From Brachypterus glaber (taxonomy: Eukaryota > Arthropoda > Insecta > Coleoptera > Kateretidae), in the NCBI GenBank assembly GCA_958510825.1, contig OY294048.1, forward strand, positions 23,958,674 through 24,022,673: a stretch of DNA of 64,000 nucleotides, in the 5' to 3' direction. This document shows positions 11,131 to 23,607 of this stretch, piece by piece (positions within the stretch are counted from its first letter, which is position 1; every line of letters begins with the position of its first letter). The notes beneath the pieces are model-generated. The model saw only the letters and a program-made list of their open reading frames with translations, ran no database searches and was not told the origin of the DNA. Both the position numbers and the translations under genes were made by a program.

Positions 11131-12020
11131 ACTGATATTTTACTTTATGTGTTTAATCCTGTCTTACGTAACGTAAGTCATGGTTGAACATTTTTGCAAA
11201 CTACCTATTTTTACCTGCACATTAGATTTTATTTAGTAAATGTAAAAAAAAAATAAAAAAAAGTTTTGAGAAAAATGTTGTAGTCAATATTTTTATTTAT
11301 TTAGCCTGGAGATATGTATTTTTTACATTAAATAATAAATATTATTATAATACAATATATATATTTTTTAATTTTCCCTCAGAAAAGAAAAACACCTGTG
11401 TCTTGTTATTATAATTTTTAATTTGCTCGTTTATTTTTCTTTGCGGATGTATAAATGAAGTATAAACTGTTTATTATAAACTAAAAGATACTGTCGACGC
11501 CGGACTCCCCTCGAACCCGGGCCCCGGGGAAGATTTCCCTCCCCTGAATCCGGCTCTGATTATGGTCATATGTAAAAAAAATCTCGTATAAATCTCAATA
11601 TTATTGTCAACACATAAAATTCTTTAAGTGAAATATACAGTGCGGTTCAAAAGTGACACCTCCTTTTAACTTTTTAACAAGTTGTGATATGGAATTTAAA
11701 TTTGGAGAACGTAAATAAGACAACTCAAACTATGTTTTTGCATATGTTTAATATTTACAGCTTTATAAATTTGGGCAGGGGGCCATGGGGGCTATTTTTT
11801 TAAACTGAAGGGGGGTCGTGTTATACAACTCTCTATTTGACTATCAATTTTTTGCATTTTTTTTGGGGTTTAAATAAAGTTAAAAATGGAAATTTTCAAC
11901 TAAATATGTTTAAAATACACTCCCCACTAAAAAAGGTTTCTCATTTACCACCCCTGTGCGTGAAATGGATTTTTTACTATTAGATTTACTTTTAGGAAAT
12001 ACAATAATATACCAATTTTC
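11131..12020. other. Non-coding; GC-rich island and one MITE end
   Basis: A GC-rich patch at about 11490-11560 contains CTCGAACCCGGGCCCCGGGG. It has no tRNA fold that I can complete. At 11637 a CAGTGCGGTTCAAAAGTGAC end begins, similar to the inverted right end at about 57350 (CAGAGCGGTCCAAAAGTCAC) and followed by the same GGGCAGGGGG(C)CATGGGGG block, so it is one end of the same MITE family. No gene is seen. Confidence 0.5.
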
Positions 12021-12029
12021 ACGAAAATT

Positions 12030-12900
12030 ACCCCTTGTCCCACAGGGGGTGGATTAATTTTTTTTATTATCAGATTCAGTTTAAGCAACTACAAAACCCC
12101 CCCTATACCAATTTTCACGAAAATCACCCCCCACCCCTCAGGGATGGAGTTAGAATTTTTATTATCAGATTTTGTTCTGTCGACCTCCGAAATCCCTCTA
12201 CCAATTTTGAAGAAAATAATAAAAATATTTACCCCTCGCCCTGCGGGGGTGGAGTTAATTTTTTTATTATTAGATTCTATTTCAGCAACCCCAAAGCCTT
12301 TTATATAGCAATTTTAAATTTTTTGTATAAAAATATTTTATATTTCCCTATTTGTCCCCCTTGCCCTACCCCAATATTTCCCGGACAGACGGATCGACCG
12401 ACAGATCGAACGATTTTTTTTTTTTTGACGAAATTAAATCTGATCTATTTTTTTAATTCCACCCCCTGAGGGGCGGGGGTAGTTTTTGTGAAAATAGGTA
12501 TATTGGGTTTTTTGAGGTTGCTGAAAGTGAATCTGATAATAAAAAACTCCACCCCCTGCATGACGGGGGTATTTTTCGTAAAAATTGGTATATTGGTATT
12601 TTTGAGGTTACTGAAACTGAATCTGATAATAAAAAATCTAACTCCACCACCTGAGGGTCGGGGGTAGGTAGATTTAAAAAATTGATATATTGGGGGCTTT
12701 AAGGTTGCTGAAAGTGAATCTGATATTCAAAAAATCTAACTCCACCCCTGAGGGAGGGGGGGTAGATTTTGAAAATTGATATATTGGGGTTTTTGAGGTA
12801 GCTAAAACTGAATCTTCAAATATTTTTTTCTAATTCCACCCCCCGGAGGGGCGGTGGGTAATTTTCTTAAAATTGGTATATGAAACTCCAACCTCTAACT
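12030..12900. repeat. Inverted arrays of about 110-bp GC-box/AT units
   Basis: Units with TTATTATCAGATTC, CCAATATACCAATTTTCACGA and ACCCCNCAGGGGTGGAGTTA boxes run on the plus strand to about 12360, then in reverse orientation from about 12450 to 12900. Between the two arms lies a degenerate GACAGACGGATCGACCGACA tract and a T run. Similar single units occur at 56490-56690. The units are diverged relatives of the 13-20 kb satellite. Confidence 0.75.
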
Positions 12901-13019
12901 CCACCCCGGGGGGTGGGAGGCAATAAGTTTTAAATGTTTTCAATATTTTCCTCACAATTATAATTGTAGTACTATAGTAGGTATATAGGGGTTTTGAGGT
13001 CTAAGAAACAGAATTTGAA

Positions 13020-16000
13020 TTTGTTTATCATCGAGTTAAAATAAAAACCCCTACCCCCCGGGGTAAAGTTTGTTGAAAATTTGTATTATCAGATTTAGTT
13101 TAAACGAACCTAAAAACCCTAATAAATATTTTTACGCAAATAAAAAATGATTACCCCTAACCCCATGGATTTATAAAATTGTTATTATCAGATTTAGTTT
13201 AAGCGACCTTAAAAAGTCTAATATACTAATTGTCACGTAAATAATGAAAATATTTAAAAACTATCACGATATATTCCACGGGGTAAAGTTAGAAATGTTT
13301 ATCATCGGGTTAAAATAAATACACCCCCCCGGAGTGAAGTTAGAAAATTGTTACTATCAGATTCAGTTTTTATGAACTTAAAAAGCCCAATATACAATTT
13401 TTTACGCAAATAAAGTAAATATTTAAAAATGATTACCCCCAACCCCGGGGTGAAGTTAGAAAATTGCTATTATCAGATTTAGTTTAAGCGACCTTAAAAA
13501 CTTCAACATACCTAGTAATTTTCACGTAAACATTGTAAATATTTAAAAAGAATACGATTTATCCCCCGGGGATAAAGAATAAAATTTATATCATCGGATT
13601 AAAATAAATACCCCTACCTCCCGGGGTGAAGTTTGAAAATTGTTACCTACTATCAGATTTAAATATTTACATGTTTTTCGTGACAATTAGTAGGAGTTTT
13701 TTATTGGAGTATTCAAGATGGCTTAAACTGAATCTGATATAACAATTTTTTAACTCCCCCCCGGGGTTGGGGGTAATAATTTTTAAATATTTACTTTATT
13801 TGCGTAAAAATGGTATATTAGGGTTTTTACGCAAATAAAGTAAATATTTAAAAATGATTACCCAAACCCCGGGGGTGGAGTTAGACAAATTATATTATCA
13901 GATTCAGTTTAAGCGATCTTAAAAAGTCCAATATACCAACTAATTGTCACGTAAATAATGTAAATATTTAAATTTATTACGATTTATCCCACGGGGTTAA
14001 AGTAAGAAAATGTTTATCATCGGGTAAAAATAAATGCTCCCCCCCCCCCGGGGTGAAGTTAGAAAATTATTACTATCAGATTCAGTTTAAACGAACTTAA
14101 AAACCCAATATGTAATTTTTTACGCAAAGAAAGTAAATATTTAAAAATGATTACCCCCAACCCCTGGGGTAGAGTTAGAAAATTTTTATTATCAGATTCA
14201 GTTTAAGCGAACTTAAAAAGTCCAGTATACCCACTAATTTTCACGTAAACGTTGTAAATATTTAAAAACTATTAGGATTTATCCTCCGGGGGTAAATTTA
14301 GAAAAAGTTTATCATCGGGTTAAAATAAATACCCCTACACCCCGGGGTGAAGTTGGAAAATTGTTACCATCAGATTCAGTTTAAACGAACTTAAAATCCC
14401 CAATATACCATTTTTTACGCAAATAAAGTAAATATTTAAAAATGATTACCCACAACCCCGGGGGTTGAGTTAGAAAATTGTTATTATCGATTTAGTATAA
14501 GCGACCTTAAAAACCAATATACTACTAACTTTCACGTAAACATTGTAAATATTTAAAAAAAAATACGATTTATCCCTCAGGGGCAAAATTATAAAATTTA
14601 TATCATCGGATTAAAATAAATACCCCTACCTCCCGGGGTGAAGTTGAAAAATTGTTACCTAATATCAGATTTAAATATTTACATTATTTACGTGACAATT
14701 AGTAGGAGTTTTTTATTGGAGTTTTCAAGATCGCTTAAACTGAATCTAATATAACAATTTTCTAACTCCACCCCCGGGGTTGGGGGTAATAATTTTTAAA
14801 TATTTACTTTATTTGCGTAAAAATGGTATATTGGGGTTTTTACGCAAATAAAGTAAATATTGAAAATTGTTATATTAGATTCAGTTTAACCGATCTTAAA
14901 AAGTCCAGTATACCCACCCATTTAAACGTAAACATTGTAAATATTTAAAAATTATTAAGATTTATCCTCCGGAGGTAAAGTTAGAAAATGTTTATCATCG
15001 GGTTAAAATAAATACCCCTACACCCCGGGGTAAAGTAGGAAAATTGTTACCATTAGATACAGGTTAAACGAACTTAAAATCCCGAATATACCATTTTTTA
15101 CGTAAATAAAGTTAAAAATGATTACACCAACCCCGGGGGTTGAGTTAGAAAATCGTTATTATCGATTCAGTTTAAGCGACATTAAAGACTTCAATATACC
15201 TACTAATTTCCACGTAAACATTGTAAATATTTAAAAATTATTACGATTTATCCTCCGGGGGTAAAGTTATAAAATGTTTATCATCAGGTTAAAATAAATA
15301 CCCCTAGCCCCCGAGGTGAAGTTGAAAAATTATTACCATCAGATTCAGTTTAAACGAACCCAATATACCATTTTTACGCAAATAAAGTAAATATTTAAAA
15401 ATGATTAACCACAACCCCTGGGGTTGAGTTAGAAAATTGTTATTATCGATTTAGTTTAAGCGACTTTAGAAACTTCAATATACCTACTAATTGTCACGTA
15501 AACATTGTAAATATTTAAAAATTATTACGATTTATACCCCGGGCGTAAAGTTAGAAAATGTTTATCATCGGGTTAAAATAAATACCTTACCCCCCGAAGT
15601 GAAGTTAGAAAATTTTTACTATCAGATTCAGTTTTTACGAACCTAAAAAGCCAATATACCATTTTTTATGCAAATAAAGTAAATATTTAAAAATGATTAC
15701 CCACAACCCCGGTGTGATGTTAGAAAATTGTTATTATCAGATTCAGTTTAAGCGAACTTAAAATCCCCAATTTACCATTTTTTACGTAAATAAAGTTAAA
15801 AATGATTACCCCCAACCCCGGGGATGAGTTAGAAAATTGTTATTATCGATTCAGTTTAAGCGACATTAAAAACTTCAATATACCTACTAATTGCCACGTA
15901 AACATTGTAAATATTTAAAAATTATTACGATTTATCCTCCGGGGGTAAAGTTATAAAATGTTTATCATCAGATTAAAATAAATACCCCTACCCCCCGGGG

Positions 16001-17675
16001 TGAAGTTGAAAAATTAATACCATCAGATTCAGTTTAAACGAACCTAAAATCACCAATATAAAATTTTTTACGCAAATAAAGTAAATATTTAAAAATGATT
16101 ACCCACAACCCCGGGGGTTGAGTTAGAAAATTGTTATTATCGATTTAGTTTAAGCGACCTTAAAAACTTTAATAAACCTACTAATTGCCACGTAAACATT
16201 TAAAAATTATTACGATTTATTCCCCGGGCGTAAAGTTAAAAAATGTTTATCATCGGGTTAAAATAAATACCTCTACCCCCCGAAGTGTAATTTCTACCCC
16301 AAACGTAAAGTTAGAAAATTTTTATCATCGGGTTAAAATTAATACCTCTACCCCCCAAAGTGAAGTTAGAAATTTTTTACTATTAGATTCAGTTTTTACG
16401 AACTTAAAAAGCCCAATATACCATTTTTTATGCAAATAAAGTAAATATTTAAAAATGATTACCCACAACCCCGGGGTGAAGTTAAAAAATTGTTATTATC
16501 AGATTCAGTTTAAGCGAACTTAAAAAGTCCTGTATACCCAATAATTTTCACGTAAACATTGTAAATATTTAAAAATTATTAGGATTTATCCTCCAGAGGT
16601 AAAGTTAGAAAATGTTTATCATCGGGTTAAAATAAATACCCCTACCCCCCGGGGTGAAGTTGGAAAATTGTTACCATCAGATTCACATTAAACGAACCTA
16701 AAATCCCCAATATACCATTTTTTACGTAAATAAAGTTAAAAATGATTAACCCCAACCCCGGGGGTTGAGTTAGAAAATTGTTATTATCGATTCAGTTTAA
16801 GCGACATTAAAAACTTCAATATACCTACTAATTGCCACGTAAACATTGTAAATATTTAAAAAATTATTACGATTTATACCCCGGGCGTAATGTTAGAAAA
16901 TGTTTATCCTCGGGTTAAAATAAATACCTCTACCCCCCGAAGTGAAGTTAGAAAGTTTTTACTATCAGATTCAGTTTTTACGAACTCAAAAAGCCCAATA
17001 TACCATTTTTTATGCAAATAAAGTAAATATTTAAAAATGATTACCTACAACCCTGGGGTGAAGTTAGAAAATTGTTATTATCAGATTCAGTTTAAGCGAA
17101 CTTAAAATCCCCAATATACCATTTTTTACGTAAATAAAGTTAAAAATGATTACCCCCAACCCCGGGGATTGAGTTAGAAAATTGTTATTATCGATTCAGT
17201 TTAAGCGACATTAAAAACTTCTATATACCTACTAATTGCCACGTAAACATTGTAAATATTTAAAAATTATTACGAATTTTCCTCCGGGGGTAAAGTTATA
17301 AAATGTTTATCATCAGGTTAAAATAAATACCCCTACCCCCCGGGGTGAAGTTGGAAAATTATTACCATCAGATTCAGTTCAAACGAACCTAAAATCCCCA
17401 ATATAAATTTTTTTGCGCAAATAAAGTAAATATTTAAAAATGATTACCCACAACCCCGGGGGTTGAGTTAGAAAATTGTTATTATCGATTTAGTTTAAGC
17501 GACCTTAAAAACTTCAATATACCTACTAATTGTCACGTAAACATTTAAAAATTATTATGGTTATTACGATTTATTCCCCGGACGTAAAGTTAAAAAATGT
17601 TTATCATCGGGTTAAAATAAATACCTCTACCCCCCGAAGTGTGATTTCTACCCCGGGCGTAAAGTTAGAAAATGT

Positions 17676-17710
<35 letters not shown>

Positions 17711-20230
17711 TTTATTTCATAAATAAAAATTGAGTATTCACAATAAATGGAATAAAACGACTTTGAACATGAAATTTGTCAAAAAAAAATAGAAAAATAC
17801 AGCTACATATATACTTACTATACACATACATCTAAATAATATGTAATAAATAAATAAATAAATAAAAGAAGAAAAAAAAAAATTATCACAGAAAGTCAGA
17901 CAACTTGTATGGTTCCAGTTCTAGCAAAAGTGAGAAAATTTGACCTTTAAAAGTTTTAAAATTTCTTGTAGACTTTATGTTGGCTGGGAGTTTATTAAAA
18001 ATAGAAATTGCTGAGTAAAAACATCCTTTTTCATATGTAATAAGCCTATGTCTGGGAACATTATAGTCGAAGTTCCGGTTACTATTTGTTGACAGATTTA
18101 TGAACAGGTGATTATTTTTAAACATAAAATTTAAAATTTCATAAATGTACACGCCTGTTATTGTTAAAATCCCATTTTTCTTAAAATGTCCTCTGCAAGA
18201 CTCTGCCCATTTCAAACCTAGCATTTCTCTAAGCGTGCGTTTTTGTATAGTGAACAAGTCCCCCACACCTGTGCTTCGACCAGAAAATTATTCCAAATTC
18301 TAGTAAGGATTGAAAATTAGCATGATAAACAATTTTTAAGATGTCTAAACTTTATCATCGGGTTAAAATAAATACCCCTACCCCCCAAAGTGAAGTTAGA
18401 ATTTTTTTACTATCAGATTCAGTTTTTACGAACTTAAAAAGCCCAACATACCATTTTTTATGCAAATAAAGTAAATATTTAAAAATGATTACCCACAACC
18501 CCGGGGTGAAGTTAGAAAATTGTTATTATCAGATTCAGTTTAAGCGAACTTAAAAAGTCCTGTATACCCAATAATTTTCACGTAAACATTGTAAATATTT
18601 AAAAATTATTAGGATTTATCCTCCAGAGGTAAAGTTAGAAAATGTTTATCATCGGGTTAAAATAAATACCCCTACCCCCCGGGGTGAAGTTGGAAAATTG
18701 TTACCATCAGATTCACATTAAACGAAATTAAAATCCCCAATATACCATTTTTTACGTAAATAAAGTTAAAAATGATTACCTCCAACCCCGGGGGTTGAGT
18801 TAGAAAATTGTTATTATCGATTCAGTTTAAGCGACTTTAAAAACTTCAATATACCTACTAATTGTCACGTAAACATTGTAAATATTTAAAAATTATTACG
18901 ATTTATACCCCGGGCGTAAAGTTAGAAAATGTTTATCATCGGGTTAAAATAAATACCTTACCCCCCGAATTGAAATTAGAAAATTTTTACTATCAGATTC
19001 AGTTTTTACGAACTCAAAAAGCCCAATATACCATTTTTTATGCAAATAAAGTAAATATTTAAAAATGATTACCCACAACCCTGGGGTGAAGTTAGAAAAT
19101 TGTTATGATCAGATTCAGTTTAAGCGAACTTAAAAAGTTCAGTATACCCACTAATTTTCACGTAAACATTGTAAAACTTTAAAAATTATTAGGATTTATC
19201 CTCCGGAGGTAAAGTTAGAAAATGTTTATCATCAGGTTAAAATAAATACCCCTACCCCCTGGGGTAATGTTGGAAAATTGTTACCATCAGATTCAGTTTA
19301 AAAGAACTTAAAATCCCCAATATATCATCTTTTACGTAAATAAAGTTAAAAATGATTATCCCCAACCCCGGGGATTGAGTTAGAAAATTGTTATTATCGA
19401 TTCAGTTTAAGCGAGATTAAAAACTTCAATATACCTACTAATTGCCACGTAAACATTGTAAATATTTAAAAATTATTACGATTTATCCCCGGGGGGTAAA
19501 GTTATAAAATGTTTATCATCAGGTTAAAATAAATACCCCTACCCCGCGGGGTGAAGTTGGAAAATTATTACCATCAGATTCAGTTTAAACGAACCTAAAA
19601 TCCCCAATATAAAATTTTTTACGCAAATAAAGTAAATATTTAAAAATGATTACCCACAACCCCGAGGGCTGAGTTAGAAAATTGTTATTATCGATTTAGT
19701 TTAAGCGACCTTAATATACCTACTAATTGTCACGTAAACATTTAAAAATTATTACGATTTCTACGATTTATACCCCGGGCGTAAAGTTAAAAAATGTTTA
19801 TCATCGGGTTAAAATAAATACCTCTACCCCCCGAAGTGTGATTTATACCCCGGGCGTAAAGTTAGAAAATGTTTATCATCGGGTTAAAATAAATACCTCT
19901 ACCCCCCGAAGTGAAGTTAGAATTTTTTTACTATCAGATTCAGTTTTTACGAACTTAAAAAGCCCAATATACCATTTTTTATGCAAATAAAGTAAATATT
20001 TAAAAATGATTACTCCCAACCCCGGGGTGGAGTTAGAAAAATTTTATTATCAGATTCAGTTTAAGCACCTTAAAAACTTCAATATACCCACTAATTGTCA
20101 CGTAAACGTTGTAAATATTAAAAAAAAATACGATTTATCCCCCGGGGTTAAAATTTTTATCATCGGGTTAAAATAAATACCACTACCCCCCGGGGTGAAT
20201 TTATAAAAATTGTATAATTAGATTCAGTTT
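13020..20230. repeat. Diverged satellite array, about 285-bp higher-order unit
   Basis: The ATCATCGGGTTAAAATAAAT box recurs at roughly 13301, 14311, 14994, 15280, 15563, 15963, 16248, 16619, 17308, 18649, 19216, 19800 and 20160, usually 283-294 bp apart. Each unit has two related halves, each with an AGATTCAGTTTAAGCGAACT box, a TACGCAAATAAAGTAAATAT or CACGTAAACATTGTAAATAT box, and a CCCCGGGG box. Copies near 13670-13810 and 14690-14830 include inverted half-units. Longer spacings of about 390-425 bp mark extra half-units. ORFs in it (16185-16439, 18862-19062, 19727-19990) are by-products of the repeat. Confidence 0.9.
17677..18350 (-). pseudogene. 5'-truncated CR1-like LINE tail inside the satellite
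   Basis: Interrupts a satellite monomer between AAAATGTTT and ATCATCGGG. On the minus strand an intact 126-codon frame (17886-18266) carries the typical C-terminal part of a CR1/L2-group LINE polymerase: LRE.LGLKWAESCRGHFKK, then GVYIYEILNFMFK, YEKGCFYSAISIFNKLPANI and FKTFKGQIFSLLLE near the end. The 3' end in element orientation is an (ATT)n tract at 17677-17709. RT and EN domains are missing. No clear target duplication is visible beyond TTT. Confidence 0.75.
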
Positions 20231-21316
20231 AAACGAACGAAAACAGGCCAAACATGAGCATATCATATACCAAAAAATTATTTGGGTTATGATATTTAAG
20301 TGTTTCACATTTAAAGGTAATATCTTAAGCCGCTCAAAACTTAAGGAGTGTGGACTTAATTAAGTCTAAAGACATGCACTGTACGCACTGTACAGTGCGT
20401 ACAAGCACGCACATGTCTGGACTAGAATCACCCGTTAAAATTTCGGACCCTGTTTCACATTTAAAGTTAATACGTTAATTAAGGCCTATCCAGAAGCTTA
20501 CATAAGAACATAAGAATGCGATGCCGTGATTGGCTTACAAGATACATGGCGGCCCATCAAGTCAATCACTTCATCGCATTCTTATGTACTATGTTGTTAT
20601 GCGACCCTGTGGATATGCCCTTAAGCCGATTAAAAGTTAAGTAGGGCGGACCTAATTAAGTCCCAAGACACGCACTGTACAGTGCGCGCACGCACATGTC
20701 TAAAGTAGAATCACCCGTTTAAATTTCGACCCTATTTCAAATACACCGTGTATATACCAAAAAATTATTTGGGTTATAATATTTAAGTGTTTTACATTTA
20801 AACTTAATAACTTAAGCCGCTTAATAGTTAAGGGGCCCCCTTAAAGGGGGTCGGACTTAAGACACGCACTGCACAGTACTGTGCAGTGCGTGCACGCACA
20901 TGTCTAAAGTAGTATCATCCCTTAAAATGTCTACCCTATTTCAAATACACCGTGTATATACCAAAAAATTATTTGGGTTATGATATTTAAGTGTTTAAAA
21001 TTTAAAGTTAATATCTTAACCCGCTTAAAAGTTAAGGAGGGCGGACCTAATTAAGACTTAGGACACGCACTGTACATTTTAAAGCTTATTAAATTTTCTT
21101 TTTGGTCATATAATTTTTAACTTTTTAAAAAGGTGTTGAATTTGCATTGTTAAACTAAAAAATTCGATTCTGGAAATCTGTGCTTCCATTATTTAAAACA
21201 GATAAAATTTAAGCGTATACGCTCTTTTACCTGATTGCCGCATTATGTGTTTTCCCCCAAAACCACTAAGCAGGGTGCCACATAACCTACAAAATTCGAT
21301 CCATCGTTACGTACTC
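20231..21316. mobile_element. Single-armed copy of the 271-2014 foldback
   Basis: Repeats the satellite junction and left arm of the first foldback at about 98 percent over more than 1 kb, including the tandem units, the 30-bp palindrome near 20870 and the TTAA MITE (20483-20620). It stops within two bases of the palindrome centre (CGATCCATCGTTACGTA), where sequence switches to an inverted Gypsy fragment. The second arm is absent, so the break lies at the centre of symmetry. Confidence 0.85.
20483..20620. mobile_element. 138-bp TTAA-flanked MITE (third copy)
   Basis: Same length and ends as 334-471, with TTAA at 20479-20482 and 20621-20624. It lies at the equivalent position of the foldback arm. 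Confidence 0.6.
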
Positions 21317-21317
21317 G

Positions 21318-21470
21318 TTTCGGCCGACCCTAGTTTATATAAAATATTATTATGAAGAATTAAATTTTCCTGCAAAAAATGGTTATTTGGTAATTCCTTT
21401 ATGATGTTATTTAGTTTCGTGTCCCCCCTTTGGTACGTTTGCATATTTTTACAGTATTTTTGTATAGGGG
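21318..21470 (-). pseudogene. Inverted Gypsy pol segment upstream of integrase
   Basis: The minus-strand frame reads DTKLNNIIKELPNNHFLQEN then LILHNNILYKLG, a typical stretch just N-terminal to the zinc-binding domain of Ty3/Gypsy integrases. It lies head-to-head with the plus-strand integrase that begins at about 21471, and in an intact element it would be directly upstream and in the same direction. The segment has therefore been inverted next to the foldback breakpoint. Confidence 0.6.
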
Positions 21471-22578
21471 ATGGTAATAAAAAATTCATCGTTAATTGAA
21501 GACTTCATAGAAGCTTACCACGTAACACTGGGGCATTTTGGGGTTTTTAAAACCTTTGCAGCCATGCGCGTGGAAATTTGGTTTAAAAATATGCATAGGC
21601 GGGTTAAAAAAGTTTTAAAATCCTGTGACATTTGCCAAAAAAGTAAATCAGCCAAACTTCCACATCCACCCCACCAAACTATTATCCCAGCCAGTAAGAA
21701 GGACTTGGTCGCTCTTGACATTTTCGGCCCACTCATTAGAAGTAGAGGGGGGACGGAGTACCTGTTGGTGGTACTAAATGTCTTCACAAAACCCGTAGCT
21801 CTTTATGCACTAAAATCAAACACCGCAAAAGCCATAATAAGAATAGAATAGACTAGAATATCGTTTATTGTGTGTAAAAGACTAAATAAATATAACAATA
21901 ATAAACCGCTTAACAAAGGACTACTTTCCCATAAACGGTACCCCAGAACGGCTCCTTAGCGATAATGGTACCCAAATGACTTCCAAGCACTACATGACCT
22001 CCCTCCAAAATCTAAACATAAAACTAGTATACTGTTCCGTACGACATCCTTGCGCTAATAACAGTGAGAGGGTTATGAGGGAGCTTGGGAGACTTTTTCG
22101 ATGTTTCTGTCACCAGAACCACTCAAAATGGGCGTTTGAAGTACCCAAAGTACAACAACTCTTAAATTCGGTAACTCACGAATCTACAGGGTTTTCACCA
22201 AACGAGTTGCAATACGGAGAACCTCCACCATCCTTCCTTCCCCCATCTCTCAAACGTCCGGAACTCCGTGACATACCAGCAGCGTTGGTACTGGCTAAGG
22301 AAACGCTCCTTTCTCGAGCAGAAAAACGTAAAAAACTAAACCCTGGCAAACCCTATGTGACTTTTAAGCTGGGAGATTTGGTCCTGCTTAAAGCAAACCC
22401 AATCTCCTCAGCTGTAAGAGGCCAAATGAAGAAACTCATGCTCTTGTTCGAGGGGCCTTTTAAAATCAAAAAAATAACCAGCGAATGTACTTATTTATTG
22501 GTTTGTCCGGAAACGGAAGAAGAACGTGGTTGGTTCCACGCTTCCCACCTTAAGCACTATCACCCGCCAAGAGCTTAG
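21471..22578 (+). pseudogene. Ty3/Gypsy integrase, interrupted by a short insertion
   Basis: The integrase of an LTR retrotransposon, which would join element DNA to host DNA. Visible in order: an HHCC zinc domain (HVTLGH and CDIC, codons 16-53 of the first frame), the first catalytic Asp in LVALDIFGP, the second Asp in LLSDNGTQ (about 21961), and the Glu in NNSERVMRE. The C-terminal part carries GDLVLLKANP, FEGPFKI and HASHLKHYHPP, followed by a stop at 22576-22578. The frame is broken at 21841-21904 by about 64 extra bases. Protease, RT and RNase H are missing upstream apart from the inverted fragment at 21318, so this is a dead remnant. Confidence 0.85.
21841..21904. other. About 64-bp insertion with 7-bp duplication in integrase
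   Basis: ATAATAA occurs at 21834-21840 and again at 21898-21904. Removing one copy and the bases between restores the expected reading from KAII to RLTKDYF. The inserted sequence (GAATAGAATAGACTAGAATA and following) is AT-rich and has no inverted ends. It may be the extreme 3' tip of a LINE. Confidence 0.6.
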
Positions 22579-23607
22579 TCATAACCACTGAATTGTTATC
22601 GACGCCACTGTTTCTTTGTTAGGTAAATTTTCTGTAATTTTTAAAATTTTAAGTAAACGGCGGTAATCTTAAATTGTTCCGTCCCGGCGTCGTTTTTGTA
22701 CTTTTGCTCTGTCTGTAATAAAAAAAACAAAAGAAATTTTTGGAAAAATATTAAGAAAAAAAAAACATCAAAACGAAAATTATTAATAAACATAATTTTA
22801 ACCAAATTAATAAATAAAAATAAAAAATATATTTTTTTCCCTCCACTGGGGTACTTAAGGTAATTAGATTAAGAAAATTTAAAATAAAAATGTCGAACCA
22901 TAACAGCAGATTAAATTATTATTAACAATCAAATCATTGTACAAAATAAACAAAATTGGAGGATTTCTCTCTCCCTCGATGAACACCAACTTCGGTTGCA
23001 AACGGTTGTGTTTTTCATTGGCCACTTGACTTCCACACTTAACTAAAAATTTATTTTAAGTCTGGAATATGGTTCGATATTTAACGAAAAAAAAAAAAAG
23101 GGGGACTTTTTTTTTTCTCGGACATGATTATATTTTGATTGGAACTACGTTCTTATTTGGTTGTACTTGCTCAACTACCCTTCACCTAGAATAAATGTTA
23201 GTAAAAGTTAAAATACCATAGTTTTGATCAAAATATTCTAATGCGACTATTTATATTCAAGGACTATAATGTAATAAGAACTAGTTAGTACAAGTAACAG
23301 GCAGGATTCCGAATTAATTTATAAGACAAGTATTTATTTAACTTTTTCGTATTTATCCCGAATTTATGTATAAGACAAAACCATAATATTGCTAATATCT
23401 ATTATAATTATCATACTTAACTTTCGCTAATGTTACTGGTATAAATGTTAGTTCTAAGTTGTAAATCTTGTAACGTTGTGAACATTTGATCATTTTCCTT
23501 CCTGGAAGGGTCATTACCTTCTGGCGTTAACCGCCTTGTTTATTTGTTTATTTCACCTTCAGTGCAAACAATTTATTCAAATGTTCGCAAAGATTAGGGG
23601 TGACAGG
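22579..23607. other. Gypsy 3' untranslated/internal region
   Basis: About 1 kb between the integrase stop and the probable 3' LTR. No env-like or other frame is visible, and the region is A/T-rich with homopolymer runs. It ends in AGATTAGGGGTGACAGG, a purine-rich stretch that could serve as the polypurine tract. Confidence 0.4.

Noticed and set aside
11480..11565. Possible tRNA or SINE head (GTTCGAG next to CCCGGGC)
   Set aside because: No A box or cloverleaf can be completed on either strand; left as an unexplained GC-rich patch.
16185..19990. Small frames repeated through the satellite (KLENVYHRVKIN-type)
   Set aside because: The same peptide recurs with each satellite unit and is broken by stops in most copies.
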